A DNA stretch of 64,000 nucleotides from Arthrobacter globiformis (GTDB lineage Bacteria; Actinomycetota; Actinomycetes; Actinomycetales; Micrococcaceae). Under the pieces are notes generated by a model, which was not told the origin of the DNA, did not search any database, and saw only the letters and a program-made list of their open reading frames with translations. A program made the translations under genes and the position numbers. Every line of letters starts with the position of its first letter. Position 1 is the first letter of the stretch. The stretch is taken from assembly GCF_030818015.1 (NCBI RefSeq), contig NZ_JAUSZX010000001.1, positions 2,170,001 through 2,234,000 of the forward strand, read 5' to 3'. Positions 1 to 8,376 of the stretch are shown piece after piece.

Positions 1-158
1 TCATACCACCAGCCGCTCCAGGCGGAAGAGGTGAGCTGACCGCCAAGGAAGGTGCCAGATTCTTCGTACACGACCGGGCGACGCACATGGGCGCCCGCGC
101 CAGTGTTGACGCCTGCATGCCCGGAGTTTTGTGTTGCATTTATTTCCCCACTGATCAT
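1..158 (-). CDS. Truncated CDS, N-terminal part only, unknown function
   Basis: An open frame begins at the ATG at 158 and runs off the left edge of the window, giving 52 residues. A good ribosome binding site (AGGAGAG) sits 4 nt before the ATG, which is the main support for a real start. The visible protein starts MISGEINATQNSGHAG and ends in a Trp/Ser-rich stretch (SSAWSGWWY). I do not recognise the family, and there is no signal peptide or obvious cofactor motif. A palindrome GTCTCA-N3-TGAGAC at 389-403 lies 231 bp upstream. The same palindrome precedes three other catabolic genes here, so this gene may belong to the same regulon. Confidence 0.55.
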   Translation of the reverse strand, partial: MISGEINATQNSGHAGVNTGAGAHVRRPVVYEESGTFLGGQLTSSAWSGWWY

Positions 159-388
159 GTTTCTCTCCTCTGAAACCCGAGCTCACTGAACTGGATCCGA
201 GGGGCACCGTGCCCTCTTGCCCTGCCCCACCAGTCGGCCACTTGTGTGCCAACGCCGCGTTTATGCAGCACCGCGGGGTTAGACCGAATTTCAGCTGATG
301 AGGGCCCCTTCCGGGAAACGTTGGCTGTAATCCAGATCACCACGGAATGTTGTTCGTACTAAGCTATCCGGGGCTACAGTGCCCGGGC

Positions 389-403
389 GTCTCATTGTGA
401 GAC
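389..403. promoter_or_regulatory. Palindromic operator GTCTCA-N3-TGAGAC, copy 1
   Basis: Perfect 6-bp inverted arms (GTCTCA, TGAGAC) around TTG. Read on the minus strand it is preceded by ATTGACG, much like the ATTGACA before copies 3 and 4, so the site is probably oriented toward the truncated gene at 158. It is the only copy not within about 111 bp of a start codon. The binding protein is inferred to be the Fis-type activator encoded at 22393-24189. Confidence 0.6.
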
Positions 404-711
404 CGTCAATTCGTCAGGCCGTCCCGGTGCCGGGCAGTGCTCCATGGGGCTCGATCCGACTTCCGAAGCATTTCCCGACCGCATGCAGCAACGTGCCACG
501 CCTGCACCTGCATGTGCGGCTGTCATCCCCCAATGGCAAGTAATGTTCAGCAGGCACCGGAAAATTAGCTGCGGGCGCTACCGGTCAAAAGCGCAGAGGC
601 GACACCTTGGGCACGCGACCAGCAATGTCTTCCGCCTGCCGTCAGTGGATCAACGCTCAATAACCCTGCGATTTCGCCTGATTTGATGCCTTGAAATTTG
701 GGCCCAGTCGA

Positions 712-726
712 GTCTCAGAATGAGAC
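712..726. promoter_or_regulatory. Palindromic operator GTCTCA-N3-TGAGAC, copy 2
   Basis: Perfect inverted repeat with GAA between the arms. Its centre is 111 bp before the ATG of the MFS gene at 830. That spacing nearly matches the copies before the CocE hydrolase (106 bp) and the luciferase-like monooxygenase (102 bp), which fits a common upstream activator site. Confidence 0.65.
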
Positions 727-829
727 GCAGCCCCTATGACCGCACCTGTATGGTTCTGTGAGGGGAATCACGCCGCATGCGGCTTGTGACGTGTTCAACG
801 ACGAAGGCAAGCAATCAGGAAGAAAAAAC

Positions 830-2110
830 ATGCGCAACGAACTGACCGTCACTGATCCCGGCGGGTCTCCTGCCAGCATCGTGGCGGCACGCAAAGAGAT
901 GAGCGGAAAGTCTTCACTGGTGGTTGCTGGGTCGGCGCTGGCGCTGTCCGTCTCCACCGCCCCGCTGGTCCTCAGCACGATGGGCGTCTTCATGGTTCCG
1001 GTCAGCAAGGAGTTCGGCTGGGACCGGGGCCCGATCAGTGCCGGGCTGCTGGTCGGCGGCTTGATGTCAGCGATCTTCCTTCCCCTGGTCGGTCTAGCGG
1101 TCGACAGATGGGGAATCCGCCGCGTGCTGCCCGTCGGGGTCGTGCTGCTGGCACTGAATATTGCGGCGATCTCCTTGGTTCCGCCGGTTCTGGCCGTGTA
1201 TATCGTGCTGGTCGGTTTAACAGGTATCGCGGGGGCGCCGCAGAACGTGGCCTCGTACATCAAAACCGTTTCACGGTGGTTTGACCGCAACCGCGGGCTG
1301 GCCATTGGCGCCACGGTCATGGGGCTGGCGGTAGGCCAATCGCTGGCTCCCCAGTTGGCGCAGTACATGGTGTCTAACTGGGGATGGCGCAACGCCTATG
1401 TCGGTCTGGCCGGGCTGCTCCTCGTCGTCGCTCTGCCAGCGCTGTTCTTCATGATCCGTGACCCGCGTCCCGGTGAAGGAGTGCCGGCCAACCGCGCCCT
1501 GGGCTCCGAAACCGCAAGTACGGAACTTCCAGGCATATCCGTCCGCTCCGCTTTGCGCACCCGCACGTTTTGGCGGCTGGCACTCTCGATCGTATTGGTC
1601 GCCATGACCATTCAAGGGGCCTTGATCCACGTGGTTCCGCTGCTGACCGACCAGGGATGGCAGCCCGCTGCCGCAGCCGGCATGCTGGGCCTCGCTGGTG
1701 TTGCCTCGATCGTGGGCAGACTCGGCGGGGGATACCTTTACGACCGCTTCCACGCTCCGTACATCGGGGCGCTGGCCTTCCTTGTCGGCGGCCTCGGGGT
1801 GGCGCTGCTTGCGACCGGAACCGCTCCTGTCCTCGGCATAATGGCGCTCGGAGTCGCTGCGGGGGCCGAAACAGACCTCATCGCCTTCCTGGGGTCCCGG
1901 TACTTTGGTCTGCGGTCGTTCGGCCAGCTCAGCGGCTACTTCTTCGGCGCATTCGGTCTCGGAGCGGCCTTCGGGCCTATGGCCCTTGGCTTCGGTTTCG
2001 ACGCCGTCGGGTCCTATACTCCGATGCTCTTTGTCTTTACCGGGCTGCTGGCCCTCGCCGCGCTGCTCGTCGTGGCTTTGCCGAGGAAGTACACGTACCC
2101 GGTCGAGTAG
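830..2110 (+). CDS. MFS transporter, oxalate/formate-antiporter-like (aromatic or organic acid uptake)
   Basis: A 426-residue secondary transporter of the major facilitator superfamily with about 12 hydrophobic helices. The loop 2-3 signature reads as VDRWGIRR near residues 91-98, and charged FDRNRG-type loops follow the fourth helix. The overall pattern resembles monocarboxylate/oxalate-formate antiporter-type MFS proteins. I chose the ATG at 830 because AGGAAG lies 8 nt before it; a GTG at 758 is also in frame but has no good binding site. A GTCTCA-N3-TGAGAC operator lies 111 bp upstream. The neighbour at 2492-8376 looks like a hydroxycinnamate operon, so this could be its importer, but the operator ties it instead to the 11-30 kb regulon. 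The substrate is unknown. Confidence 0.85.
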   Translation: MRNELTVTDPGGSPASIVAARKEMSGKSSLVVAGSALALSVSTAPLVLSTMGVFMVPVSKEFGWDRGPISAGLLVGGLMSAIFLPLVGLAVDRWGIRRVLPVGVVLLALNIAAISLVPPVLAVYIVLVGLTGIAGAPQNVASYIKTVSRWFDRNRGLAIGATVMGLAVGQSLAPQLAQYMVSNWGWRNAYVGLAGLLLVVALPALFFMIRDPRPGEGVPANRALGSETASTELPGISVRSALRTRTFWRLALSIVLVAMTIQGALIHVVPLLTDQGWQPAAAAGMLGLAGVASIVGRLGGGYLYDRFHAPYIGALAFLVGGLGVALLATGTAPVLGIMALGVAAGAETDLIAFLGSRYFGLRSFGQLSGYFFGAFGLGAAFGPMALGFGFDAVGSYTPMLFVFTGLLALAALLVVALPRKYTYPVE

Positions 2111-2491
2111 GACGGCTCGGAGGGGCCTGAAGCAGAACATGTCGGCTGGTGCAGTTCAACAGGTCTGGGGGCACGTGGGGTGTCCGCCAATCCGGCAAGC
2201 ACGATCTCTGAAGATTCTTGACCGGCAGGGGAGTGGCCGGGAAAGTGTCGCGGGAGGACTGGGGAAGGGGCTTTCGCAGAGAGAGGTTCCTCTCACGAAA
2301 TAGGCCAGCAGGCGAGTCCGCGGGACATCCACTGCGCGGCGTCCCGTAGGCCGCGTCCGCGGTTGGTATGACATGCTGTGCCACTTCTGGACCCTAGGGT
2401 GTGGCAGCAGCCAGGTATGGCAGGTGTCTTCCGAGGAGGTCTGTGAAGTGAGAGCCAGCCGGTATCGAGGACGCCAGTTCGTCGTCACCGT
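2111..2491. other. Intergenic region between MFS gene and convergent MarR gene
   Basis: No convincing gene. It holds one stem-loop at 2272-2300: inner arms GAGAGG/CCTCTC around TT at 2281-2294, outer arms TTTCG/CGAAA. It could end transcription of the MFS gene from the left or the MarR gene from the right, although it lacks a clear U-run. Confidence 0.35.
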
Positions 2492-2995
2492 TTACCCAGG
2501 AGCGCTGGCCTGGTCTGTCGGAGTGAATGCAGTCCTGCGAAGCAGGCTCCGGAGCTGGTTGCGTTCCTCGGCAGTCAGTGCCTGGAGAGAGATGTCCTCC
2601 GCTTCTCGAACAGTTTCGGAGGCGCGCTTGTAAAGCCTCTTGCCGGACGCCGTCGCGCGGATGATTTTGGAGCGCCTGTCGCCCGGATCATTGAGGCGCT
2701 CCACCAGGCCGCGCCGTTCCAAGCCATCCACGAGGGCGACGATTTGACTGGGCACGAGGCACAGGAAGTCAGCCAGTTCCCGCTGGGAAGGGGCGTCTGC
2801 GGTGCAGGCAAGGGCGAGCACGGAATAGGACCTGACCTTCAGATCCAACGGGCCCAACATGGCGTTGGCCCTTGCCGTTCCGATGCTGATTGTCCGGGCC
2901 GCGAGGAACTCTGTTTCCTTGGCCAGGTCACTGGCGAGCAAACGGTCGGTCGACCCGGGTACTAGCGGTGCACGGAACCGCTCGATGCTTTCCAT
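2492..2995 (-). CDS. MarR-family regulator (possible CouR-like)
   Basis: A 167-residue winged-helix repressor of the MarR family. The DNA-binding part includes SQRELADFLCLVPSQIVALV (recognition region) followed by GLERRGLVERLNDPGDRRSK, the DPxDRR-type wing that is diagnostic for MarR. I prefer the ATG at 2995 over the ATG at 3010 because CCGGAG lies 6-7 nt upstream of the former. The gene is divergent from the SDR/CoA-ligase operon starting at 3205, the usual arrangement for MarR repressors that sense aromatic acyl-CoA thioesters (CouR, FerC, HcaR types). By position it most likely represses that operon and itself, with an aromatic CoA thioester as inducer. The ligand is inferred from context only. 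Confidence 0.88.
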   Translation of the reverse strand: MESIERFRAPLVPGSTDRLLASDLAKETEFLAARTISIGTARANAMLGPLDLKVRSYSVLALACTADAPSQRELADFLCLVPSQIVALVDGLERRGLVERLNDPGDRRSKIIRATASGKRLYKRASETVREAEDISLQALTAEERNQLRSLLRRTAFTPTDQASAPG

Positions 2996-3105
2996 AATTG
3001 CTCCGGTCATGGGCCCTCATGCGTCCGATGGTAGGGGAATTATCGAAATGACTTACTCAACGATACTGCAGGACGATCGAAGCAGAATAGTTTCAAACAG
3101 AATGA

Positions 3106-3134
3106 TTGACATTGTTAACTAGATGGGTTGTCAT
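3106..3134. promoter_or_regulatory. Putative promoter/operator of the SDR-CoA ligase operon
   Basis: The divergent region contains TTGACA at 3106-3111 and an inverted TGACA/TGTCA pair (3107-3111 and 3129-3133) separated by 17 bp, with GTTAAC between. It could be a -35 element overlapped by the MarR binding site. No good -10 element was found at the expected distance. Confidence 0.3.
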
Positions 3135-3204
3135 TGAGGCGAACCCTCATGCGCCGGGAGCCAGAACGGCAGCACCACGCATAGTTGAACCGAAGGAGAG
3201 AGCC

Positions 3205-4140
3205 ATGAACCTTGAAGGAAAAGTAGCAATCGTTACCGGCAGTGGACGTGGACTGGGCCTGGCATATGCACAGGAACTCGCCCGGCAAGGTGCCGCAGTG
3301 GTCATCAACGATGTTGACGCGGCCGTTGCTGCGGAAGCCGCGGACAGCATCACCTCGGCCGGCGGCAGGGCAGTAGCCGTCGCCGCCCCGGTGGGATCCT
3401 CCGAAACCGCAAGGCAGCTCGTGAACGCCGCTGTCGAGACGTTTGGCCGGCTGGACATCCTGGTCACCAATGCCGGCGTCCTGCGGGACAAGTCCCTGCT
3501 GAAGATGACGGACGAAGACTTCGACCTGGTAATCGACGTCCATCTGCGCGGAACCTTTACTTGCGTCCGCGAGGCCTTCGCCTACTTCAAGGAAAACAAT
3601 GTGACCGGGCGGATCATCGCCGTCGGATCGCCCACGGGACAGCGCGGCAACTTCGGCCAGACCAACTACGCCGCCGCCAAGGCAGGCATCGTGGGCATGG
3701 TGCGGACGTGGGCGCTGGAGATGAAGCGGGCCGGCGTGACCGCCAACGTGGTGATACCGGTGGCTGCCACCGCCATGACCGAAACCCTCCCCTTCTTCGA
3801 AAAGGCCGTCCAGGCTTCCGCCCGTGGCGAAGCGATGCCGGACTTCTTCCGGAAAGACCTTGGCTTTGGCACGGCCGGAGACGTTGCCGGACTGGTGGCG
3901 TTCCTCGCCTCTGATGAGGCCGGTACCATCACGGGCCAGGCCATCGGCGTGGGCGGAGACCGCCTGCAGCTCTGGTCCCATCCCGAGGCCGTGGCCACTG
4001 AATACCACGACGGGGGCTGGAGCTACGAGGAACTCATCTCCAACTTTGAGGGACTTCTCGGGAACAAGCTGCAGAGCGTCGGCGAGGAGTTCCCCGAGCT
4101 GCCCGCGGAGCTGCGTCCCGAGCCGACCCCCGCCAAGTAA
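3205..4140 (+). CDS. SDR-family 3-hydroxyacyl-CoA-type dehydrogenase
   Basis: A 311-residue NAD(P)-dependent short-chain dehydrogenase. The cofactor motif TGSGRGLG is at residues 11-18, NAG at 89-91, catalytic Ser at about 142, and Tyr155/Lys159 in YAAAK. The body resembles the dehydrogenase unit of multifunctional beta-oxidation enzymes, with an extra C-terminal tail ending in a Pro/Glu-rich stretch. The start at 3205 has a strong AAGGAGAG site; upstream in-frame starts lie inside the control region. It is first in an operon with amidohydrolase, acyl-CoA dehydrogenase, MaoC hydratase and CoA ligase. The expected role is oxidation of the 3-hydroxyacyl-CoA produced by the MaoC hydratase from a hydroxycinnamoyl-CoA. 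It parallels CouN of the Rhodococcus jostii cou locus, by context and my recollection of that locus. Confidence 0.82.
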   Translation: MNLEGKVAIVTGSGRGLGLAYAQELARQGAAVVINDVDAAVAAEAADSITSAGGRAVAVAAPVGSSETARQLVNAAVETFGRLDILVTNAGVLRDKSLLKMTDEDFDLVIDVHLRGTFTCVREAFAYFKENNVTGRIIAVGSPTGQRGNFGQTNYAAAKAGIVGMVRTWALEMKRAGVTANVVIPVAATAMTETLPFFEKAVQASARGEAMPDFFRKDLGFGTAGDVAGLVAFLASDEAGTITGQAIGVGGDRLQLWSHPEAVATEYHDGGWSYEELISNFEGLLGNKLQSVGEEFPELPAELRPEPTPAK

Positions 4141-4145
4141 GCGCC

Positions 4146-5042
4146 ATGAGCTACGTATCGGCAGTTGATGTTGACGCTCTGACGGCCATCGACATGCATG
4201 TCCACGTCGAGGTGGACGATCATGGGCACAACGCTTTGCCCCAGGAACTTGTGGACGCGGCGAGCAAGTATTTCAAGACGGACGGTCCCCGTCCCGGCCT
4301 GGACGACATTGCGGAGATTTACCGTGAACGGAAGATGGCCGCCGTCGTCTTCACGGTGGACGCCCGCCGGGCGCTGGGCCACCGGCCCAACAGCAGCGAG
4401 GAAATCGCACTCGGTGCGGCCCGTAACAACGATGTGCTGATTCCCTTCGGTTCCGTGGACCCCACCACCAATACGGAAGCCCTTGAAAGGGCCCGGCTGC
4501 TGGCAGGGGACTTCGGCGTCCGCGGGTTCAAGTTCCACCCCACGGTGCAGAACTTTGATCCCTCCGATCAGCAGTTCTACCCGCTGTGGGAGCTCCTGCA
4601 GTCCTTTGGGCTTCCGGTCATCTTCCATACCGGACAGACGGGGATCGGCTCCGGACTGCCGGGAGGATTCGGGCTGAAGCTGGCGCTCTCCAACCCCATC
4701 CTGCTCGACGCCGTGGCGGCGGACTTCCCGGAACTGCAGATCATCATGGCGCACCCCTCGGTGCCGTGGCAGGAAGAAGCCATTGCGGTGGCCACGCACA
4801 AGGCCAACGTGTGGATCGATCTCTCCGGCTGGTCGCCCAGGTACTTCCCGGAGATCCTGGTCCGGCAGGCCAACTCGGTCCTGCAGAACAAGGTGCTGTT
4901 CGGCTCGGACTTCCCGCTGATCACACCGGACCGCTGGATGAACGACTTCGCCGACCTCACGTTCAAGGAAGAGGTGCGGCCCAAGATCCTCAAGGACAAC
5001 GCCGTCCGGCTGCTGGGGCTGAACACCCAGGCCGCATCATGA
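4146..5042 (+). CDS. Amidohydrolase-2 family hydrolase (CouO-like)
   Basis: A 298-residue TIM-barrel metal-dependent hydrolase of the amidohydrolase 2 family. An HxH metal motif is at residues 18-20 (MHVH), candidate ligand histidines are at 131 (KFHP), 161 (FHTG) and 203 (MAHPS), and the conserved Asp is at 255 (FGSDFP). The gene starts 5 nt after the SDR stop and its own stop overlaps the next start (ATGA), so it is translationally coupled. In hydroxycinnamate loci of the cou type, an amidohydrolase replaces the thiolase and hydrolytically cleaves the 3-keto side chain to leave an aromatic acid. That is the best guess here. Members of this family also include resorcylate decarboxylases and lactonases, so the reaction is inferred from neighbours. 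Confidence 0.8.
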   Translation: MSYVSAVDVDALTAIDMHVHVEVDDHGHNALPQELVDAASKYFKTDGPRPGLDDIAEIYRERKMAAVVFTVDARRALGHRPNSSEEIALGAARNNDVLIPFGSVDPTTNTEALERARLLAGDFGVRGFKFHPTVQNFDPSDQQFYPLWELLQSFGLPVIFHTGQTGIGSGLPGGFGLKLALSNPILLDAVAADFPELQIIMAHPSVPWQEEAIAVATHKANVWIDLSGWSPRYFPEILVRQANSVLQNKVLFGSDFPLITPDRWMNDFADLTFKEEVRPKILKDNAVRLLGLNTQAAS

Positions 5043-6214
5043 GCGCGTTCTACCCTTCTGACCAGTATGGCTACTCCACCCTCCTCAGCGAGGACGAACG
5101 GCAGGTGCTGGGCCGGCTGCGCACCGTCCTGGATGATGACGTCCAGCCACTCCTGGCCGACTACTGGGAACGGGGCGAATTCCCGGAACAGATCATCAAA
5201 CCGCTGGTCGGCCTGAACCTGATGGAACCCTCGGAACTGACCCGGGACGGTGCCGTTCCGGGGGCACTGTACGGAGGGTTCAGAAATTTTGAACTCGCCC
5301 GCACGGACGCCTCCGTGGCCACCTTCTATAACGCCCAGTCCGGGCTGTTCCGCACAGCGGTCAACCTGGGTGGCAGCCCGGAACAGGCAGCGGCGTGGGA
5401 TCCGTTCATCCGCAGCTTTGAGATGACCGGAGTTTTTGCCCTGACCGAACCCGCCCACGGCTCAGACATTGCGGGCGGCCTGGAAACCAGTGCCCGCCGG
5501 AACGGCGGCACCTGGGTGATCAACGGCGTCAAACGTTGGATCGGGGGTGCCGCTACGGCCGACTATCTGGCTGTTTTTGCCCGCGACGAGGCAGACCGTC
5601 AGATCAAGGCGTTCCTGGTCCGGACGGACGACCCCGGCGTCGCGCTCCGCAAGATCGAAGGCAAGATGTCCCTGCGCATCATGCAGAACGCGGACATCAC
5701 GCTCACCGATGTTGTGGTGCAGGAAGACCACCGGCTACAGAACGTGAACGGTTTCGGTGACGTTGCCGGGCTGCTGCGGAACTTGCGTTCAGACGTAGCC
5801 TGGATCGCCACCGGGCTCCAGGCCGGCGCTTACGAGGCCGCCCTGCGCTATGTCAAGGAACGTGAACAGTTCGGCCGGCCGTTGGGCGGGTTCCAGCTCA
5901 TCCAGGAAAAGCTCGCCGCGATGCTGGGCAACGTCACCGCGTGCCTGGGCATGGTGGTCCGCCTGACCCAGCAGCAGGCAGCAGGCATCTACAAGGACGA
6001 AAACTCGGCCATGGCCAAGATGTGGTGCGCTGCCCGGGCGCGGGAAACCACGGCCCTGGCCCGCGAAATTTGTGGCGGTAACGGCATCATCCTGGACAAC
6101 AGGGTGGGCAGGTTCTTCGCTGACGCCGAGGCCGTCTACTCCTACGAAGGCACCCACGAAATCAACTCACTCATAGTGGGCCGGGCCCTCACCGGCCTTG
6201 GCGCATTCCGCTGA
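5039..6214 (+). CDS. Acyl-CoA dehydrogenase (glutaryl-CoA dehydrogenase-like)
   Basis: A 391-residue FAD acyl-CoA dehydrogenase. It shows the FAD/substrate signature ALTEPAHGSDIAGGL in the middle domain and the C-terminal YEGTHEINSLIVGRALTG, where the Glu of YEGT is the expected catalytic base as in glutaryl-CoA dehydrogenases. The ATG overlaps the amidohydrolase stop by 4 nt. The protein is a close paralogue of the dehydrogenase at 36060-37289 (shared blocks such as LADYWERGEFP, GFRNFELARTDAS and FEMTGVFALTEP), which sits in the ferulate operon. Likely substrates are saturated phenylpropanoyl-CoA thioesters (for example dihydroferuloyl-CoA), which would be dehydrogenated to the cinnamoyl-CoA level. 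The electron acceptor is not visible. Confidence 0.87.
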   Translation: MSAFYPSDQYGYSTLLSEDERQVLGRLRTVLDDDVQPLLADYWERGEFPEQIIKPLVGLNLMEPSELTRDGAVPGALYGGFRNFELARTDASVATFYNAQSGLFRTAVNLGGSPEQAAAWDPFIRSFEMTGVFALTEPAHGSDIAGGLETSARRNGGTWVINGVKRWIGGAATADYLAVFARDEADRQIKAFLVRTDDPGVALRKIEGKMSLRIMQNADITLTDVVVQEDHRLQNVNGFGDVAGLLRNLRSDVAWIATGLQAGAYEAALRYVKEREQFGRPLGGFQLIQEKLAAMLGNVTACLGMVVRLTQQQAAGIYKDENSAMAKMWCAARARETTALAREICGGNGIILDNRVGRFFADAEAVYSYEGTHEINSLIVGRALTGLGAFR

Positions 6215-6242
6215 TCGTCATCGACAACATCCAAGGAGCATC

Positions 6243-6698
6243 ATGAGCATCACCACGGTAACTTTCGAAGAACTGGCCGGTATGGAAGGCCACGACCTGG
6301 GCTACACCGACTACATCGAGGTGTCCCAGGATCAGATCAACACCTTCGCCGACGCCACGGGCGACCACCAGTGGATCCACACGGACCCGGAAAAGGCCAA
6401 GGAGGGCCCCTTCGGCGCGCCCATCGCGCACGGTTTCCTCACCCTGTCCCTGGCCATCCCGTTCTGGACCGAACTGCTGGATGTCACGGGTGTAAAGACC
6501 AGGGTCAACTACGGGCTGGAAAAGGTCCGCTTCCCGTCCCCGGTCAAGGCAGGCTCCAAGATCCGCATGTCTGCGAAGATCGCCACCGTCACCGAAATTG
6601 CCGGCGGCGTGCAGATCGGCGTGGACCAGAGCATCGAGGTTGAAGGCGGCACCAAGCCCGCCGTCGTCGCGCACTCCCTTTACCGCTTCTACGCCTAG
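6243..6698 (+). CDS. MaoC-like enoyl-CoA hydratase
   Basis: A 151-residue hot-dog-fold protein of the MaoC family. The hydratase-2 signature is clear: QINTFADATGDHQWIHTDPE around residues 29-48, which carries the catalytic Asp and His, followed by GAPIAHGFLTLSL. An AAGGAG site precedes the ATG at 6243. It follows the acyl-CoA dehydrogenase by 28 nt in the same operon. The expected role is hydration of the side-chain double bond of an aromatic enoyl-CoA before the SDR oxidises it; it parallels the hydratase of cou-type loci. Confidence 0.87.
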   Translation: MSITTVTFEELAGMEGHDLGYTDYIEVSQDQINTFADATGDHQWIHTDPEKAKEGPFGAPIAHGFLTLSLAIPFWTELLDVTGVKTRVNYGLEKVRFPSPVKAGSKIRMSAKIATVTEIAGGVQIGVDQSIEVEGGTKPAVVAHSLYRFYA

Positions 6699-6706
6699 CA
6701 GGCGAA

Positions 6707-6750
6707 GACGGCGGCCCGGCTGGCAATGTTGCCCGCGCGCCGCCGCCGTC
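6707..6750. other. GC-rich stem-loop between MaoC and CoA-ligase genes
   Basis: Inverted 9-bp arms GACGGCGGC (6707-6715) and GCCGCCGTC (6742-6750) with a 26-nt loop. There is no U-run, so it may be an mRNA-stability element or partial terminator inside the operon rather than a true end. Confidence 0.3.
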
Positions 6751-6783
6751 GCCCGTTCCCTATGACAGGAAGGTTCCGCTCAC

Positions 6784-8376
6784 ATGTACAACCAAGGAGT
6801 GGGTTCGTGGCTGCAACGCCGCAGAACGAAATCCGCCACCAAGACCGCGCTGATCTACCGCGACACCCGCACCAGCTACGGCGAACTGGCCGACCGCGTG
6901 GACCGGCTGGCCAATGCCCTGCGTGACCGCGGCGTGCAGCAGGGGGACCGCGTGGCCTACCTGGGCGAAAATGATCCCTCGTTCCTGGAGACGTTCTTCG
7001 CGGCCGGCACCCTGGGCGCCATCTTTGTTCCGCTGAACACGCGCCTCGCCCCGCCGGAAATCCAGTTCGCCCTGCAGGACTCGGGCTCCACAGTGCTGAT
7101 CAACGCCGCAGCCCTGGACGGCCTGGCCGTCGCGGGATCACGGGACACGGCCGTCCGCCACCGCCTTGTGGTCCGTGATACGCGTTCCACCGACGTCTCC
7201 GATGGCGCCGAGGACTACGCCGAGGCACGGACCGCTGCTTCCGCTGACCGCATCGATGTCCGGGTCACCCTGGACGACACGGCCATCATCCTTTACACCT
7301 CGGGCACCACCGGCCGTCCCAAGGGAGCCGTGCTGACCCACGGCAACATCACCTGGAACTCCTACAACGTGCTGGTGGACTACGACGTGGTCAGCAGTGA
7401 CGTGGCCCTGGTCATCTCGCCCATGTTCCATGTAGCCTCGCTCGGCATGGCTATCATGCCGGTTTTCCTCAAGGGCGGCACCCTGCTACTGGAACCGGGC
7501 TTCGTTCCCGGCCGGGCGCTGTCCCTGATCGAGCATTACAAGGCCACGATGATCAGCGGCGTTCCCACCACCTACCAGATGCTCGCCGAGCACGAGGCCT
7601 GGGAATGTACGGACCTCAGTTCGCTGAAAAAGCTCACCTGCGGCGGTTCGGCCGTGCCCGTCCGCGTGATGGAAGCCTACGAGAGCCGGGGGCTGTCCTT
7701 CTCCGGCGGCTACGGCATGACCGAAACCGCGCCGGGGGCCACCAGCCTGCAGCCGGACCGGAGCCGGGACAAGATGGGCTCGGTGGGTCTGCCGCATTTC
7801 TTCACCGAGGTGCGCATTGTTGATCCGCTAGGGGACGTCCAGGGATCCCACGCGGTGGGGGAAATCGAGGTAAAAGGCCCCAACGTCATCCGCGAATACT
7901 GGAACCGGCCGGACGCCACCGAAAACAGCTTTGCCGACGACGAGTGGTTCCGATCCGGGGACATGGGCTACGCCGACGACGAAGGCTTTGTATACATCTC
8001 GGACAGGCTCAAGGACATGATCATTTCCGGAGGCGAGAACATCTACCCGGCCGAGGTCGAGCAGATCGTCATCGAGTTGGAGGCTGTCGGAAGCGTGGCC
8101 CTCATCGGCGTGCCGGACGAGAAATGGGGCGAAGTGCCCAAGGCCATCATCACCGTCCGGAAGGGACACACCGTGACAGAGGAAGAAGTCCGTGCCCATC
8201 TGGAGGGCCGCCTGGCGCGGTACAAGATTCCCAAGTCCGTGGTGATTGTGGACGAGCTGCCGCGGACTGCCAGCGGCAAGATCCGCAAGGCCGAGCTGCG
8301 CCAGATGTACGCGGAAAGCCAGGCCCCCCGCCGTACGCCCGTCGTGGTCAGGAACCATCCTCGAGGGAATCGATGA
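6784..8376 (+). CDS. AMP-forming acyl-CoA ligase (hydroxycinnamate-type, CouL-like)
   Basis: A 530-residue ANL-superfamily ligase that activates an acid with ATP and CoA through an acyl-adenylate. The P-loop-like motif ILYTSGTTGRPKGAV lies near residues 170-184, the A5-type motif GYGMTETAP near 313-321, the hinge SDRLKDMIISGGENIYPAEV near 405-424, and the C-terminal catalytic Lys is in RTASGKIRKAEL. An AGGAAGG site precedes the ATG. It closes the operon that begins at 3205 and would feed it by making the CoA thioester of a hydroxycinnamic acid. Its 3' end overlaps the convergent PadR gene by 29 bp. The substrate is inferred from the neighbouring genes. Confidence 0.87.
   Translation: MYNQGVGSWLQRRRTKSATKTALIYRDTRTSYGELADRVDRLANALRDRGVQQGDRVAYLGENDPSFLETFFAAGTLGAIFVPLNTRLAPPEIQFALQDSGSTVLINAAALDGLAVAGSRDTAVRHRLVVRDTRSTDVSDGAEDYAEARTAASADRIDVRVTLDDTAIILYTSGTTGRPKGAVLTHGNITWNSYNVLVDYDVVSSDVALVISPMFHVASLGMAIMPVFLKGGTLLLEPGFVPGRALSLIEHYKATMISGVPTTYQMLAEHEAWECTDLSSLKKLTCGGSAVPVRVMEAYESRGLSFSGGYGMTETAPGATSLQPDRSRDKMGSVGLPHFFTEVRIVDPLGDVQGSHAVGEIEVKGPNVIREYWNRPDATENSFADDEWFRSGDMGYADDEGFVYISDRLKDMIISGGENIYPAEVEQIVIELEAVGSVALIGVPDEKWGEVPKAIITVRKGHTVTEEEVRAHLEGRLARYKIPKSVVIVDELPRTASGKIRKAELRQMYAESQAPRRTPVVVRNHPRGNR

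Noticed and set aside
444..686. 80-codon frame between the truncated gene and the MFS gene
   Set aside because: No binding site, Arg-rich random-looking product; the interval is a control region with two operators.
1271..2140. 289-codon antisense frame over the MFS gene
   Set aside because: Charged, low-complexity translation with no domain; a shadow of a 12-helix transporter.
3205..8376. Fatty-acid beta-oxidation operon for ordinary acyl chains
   Set aside because: There is no thiolase; an amidohydrolase takes its place, and the acyl-CoA dehydrogenase is paralogous to the one in the ferulate operon, so an aromatic side-chain substrate is more likely.
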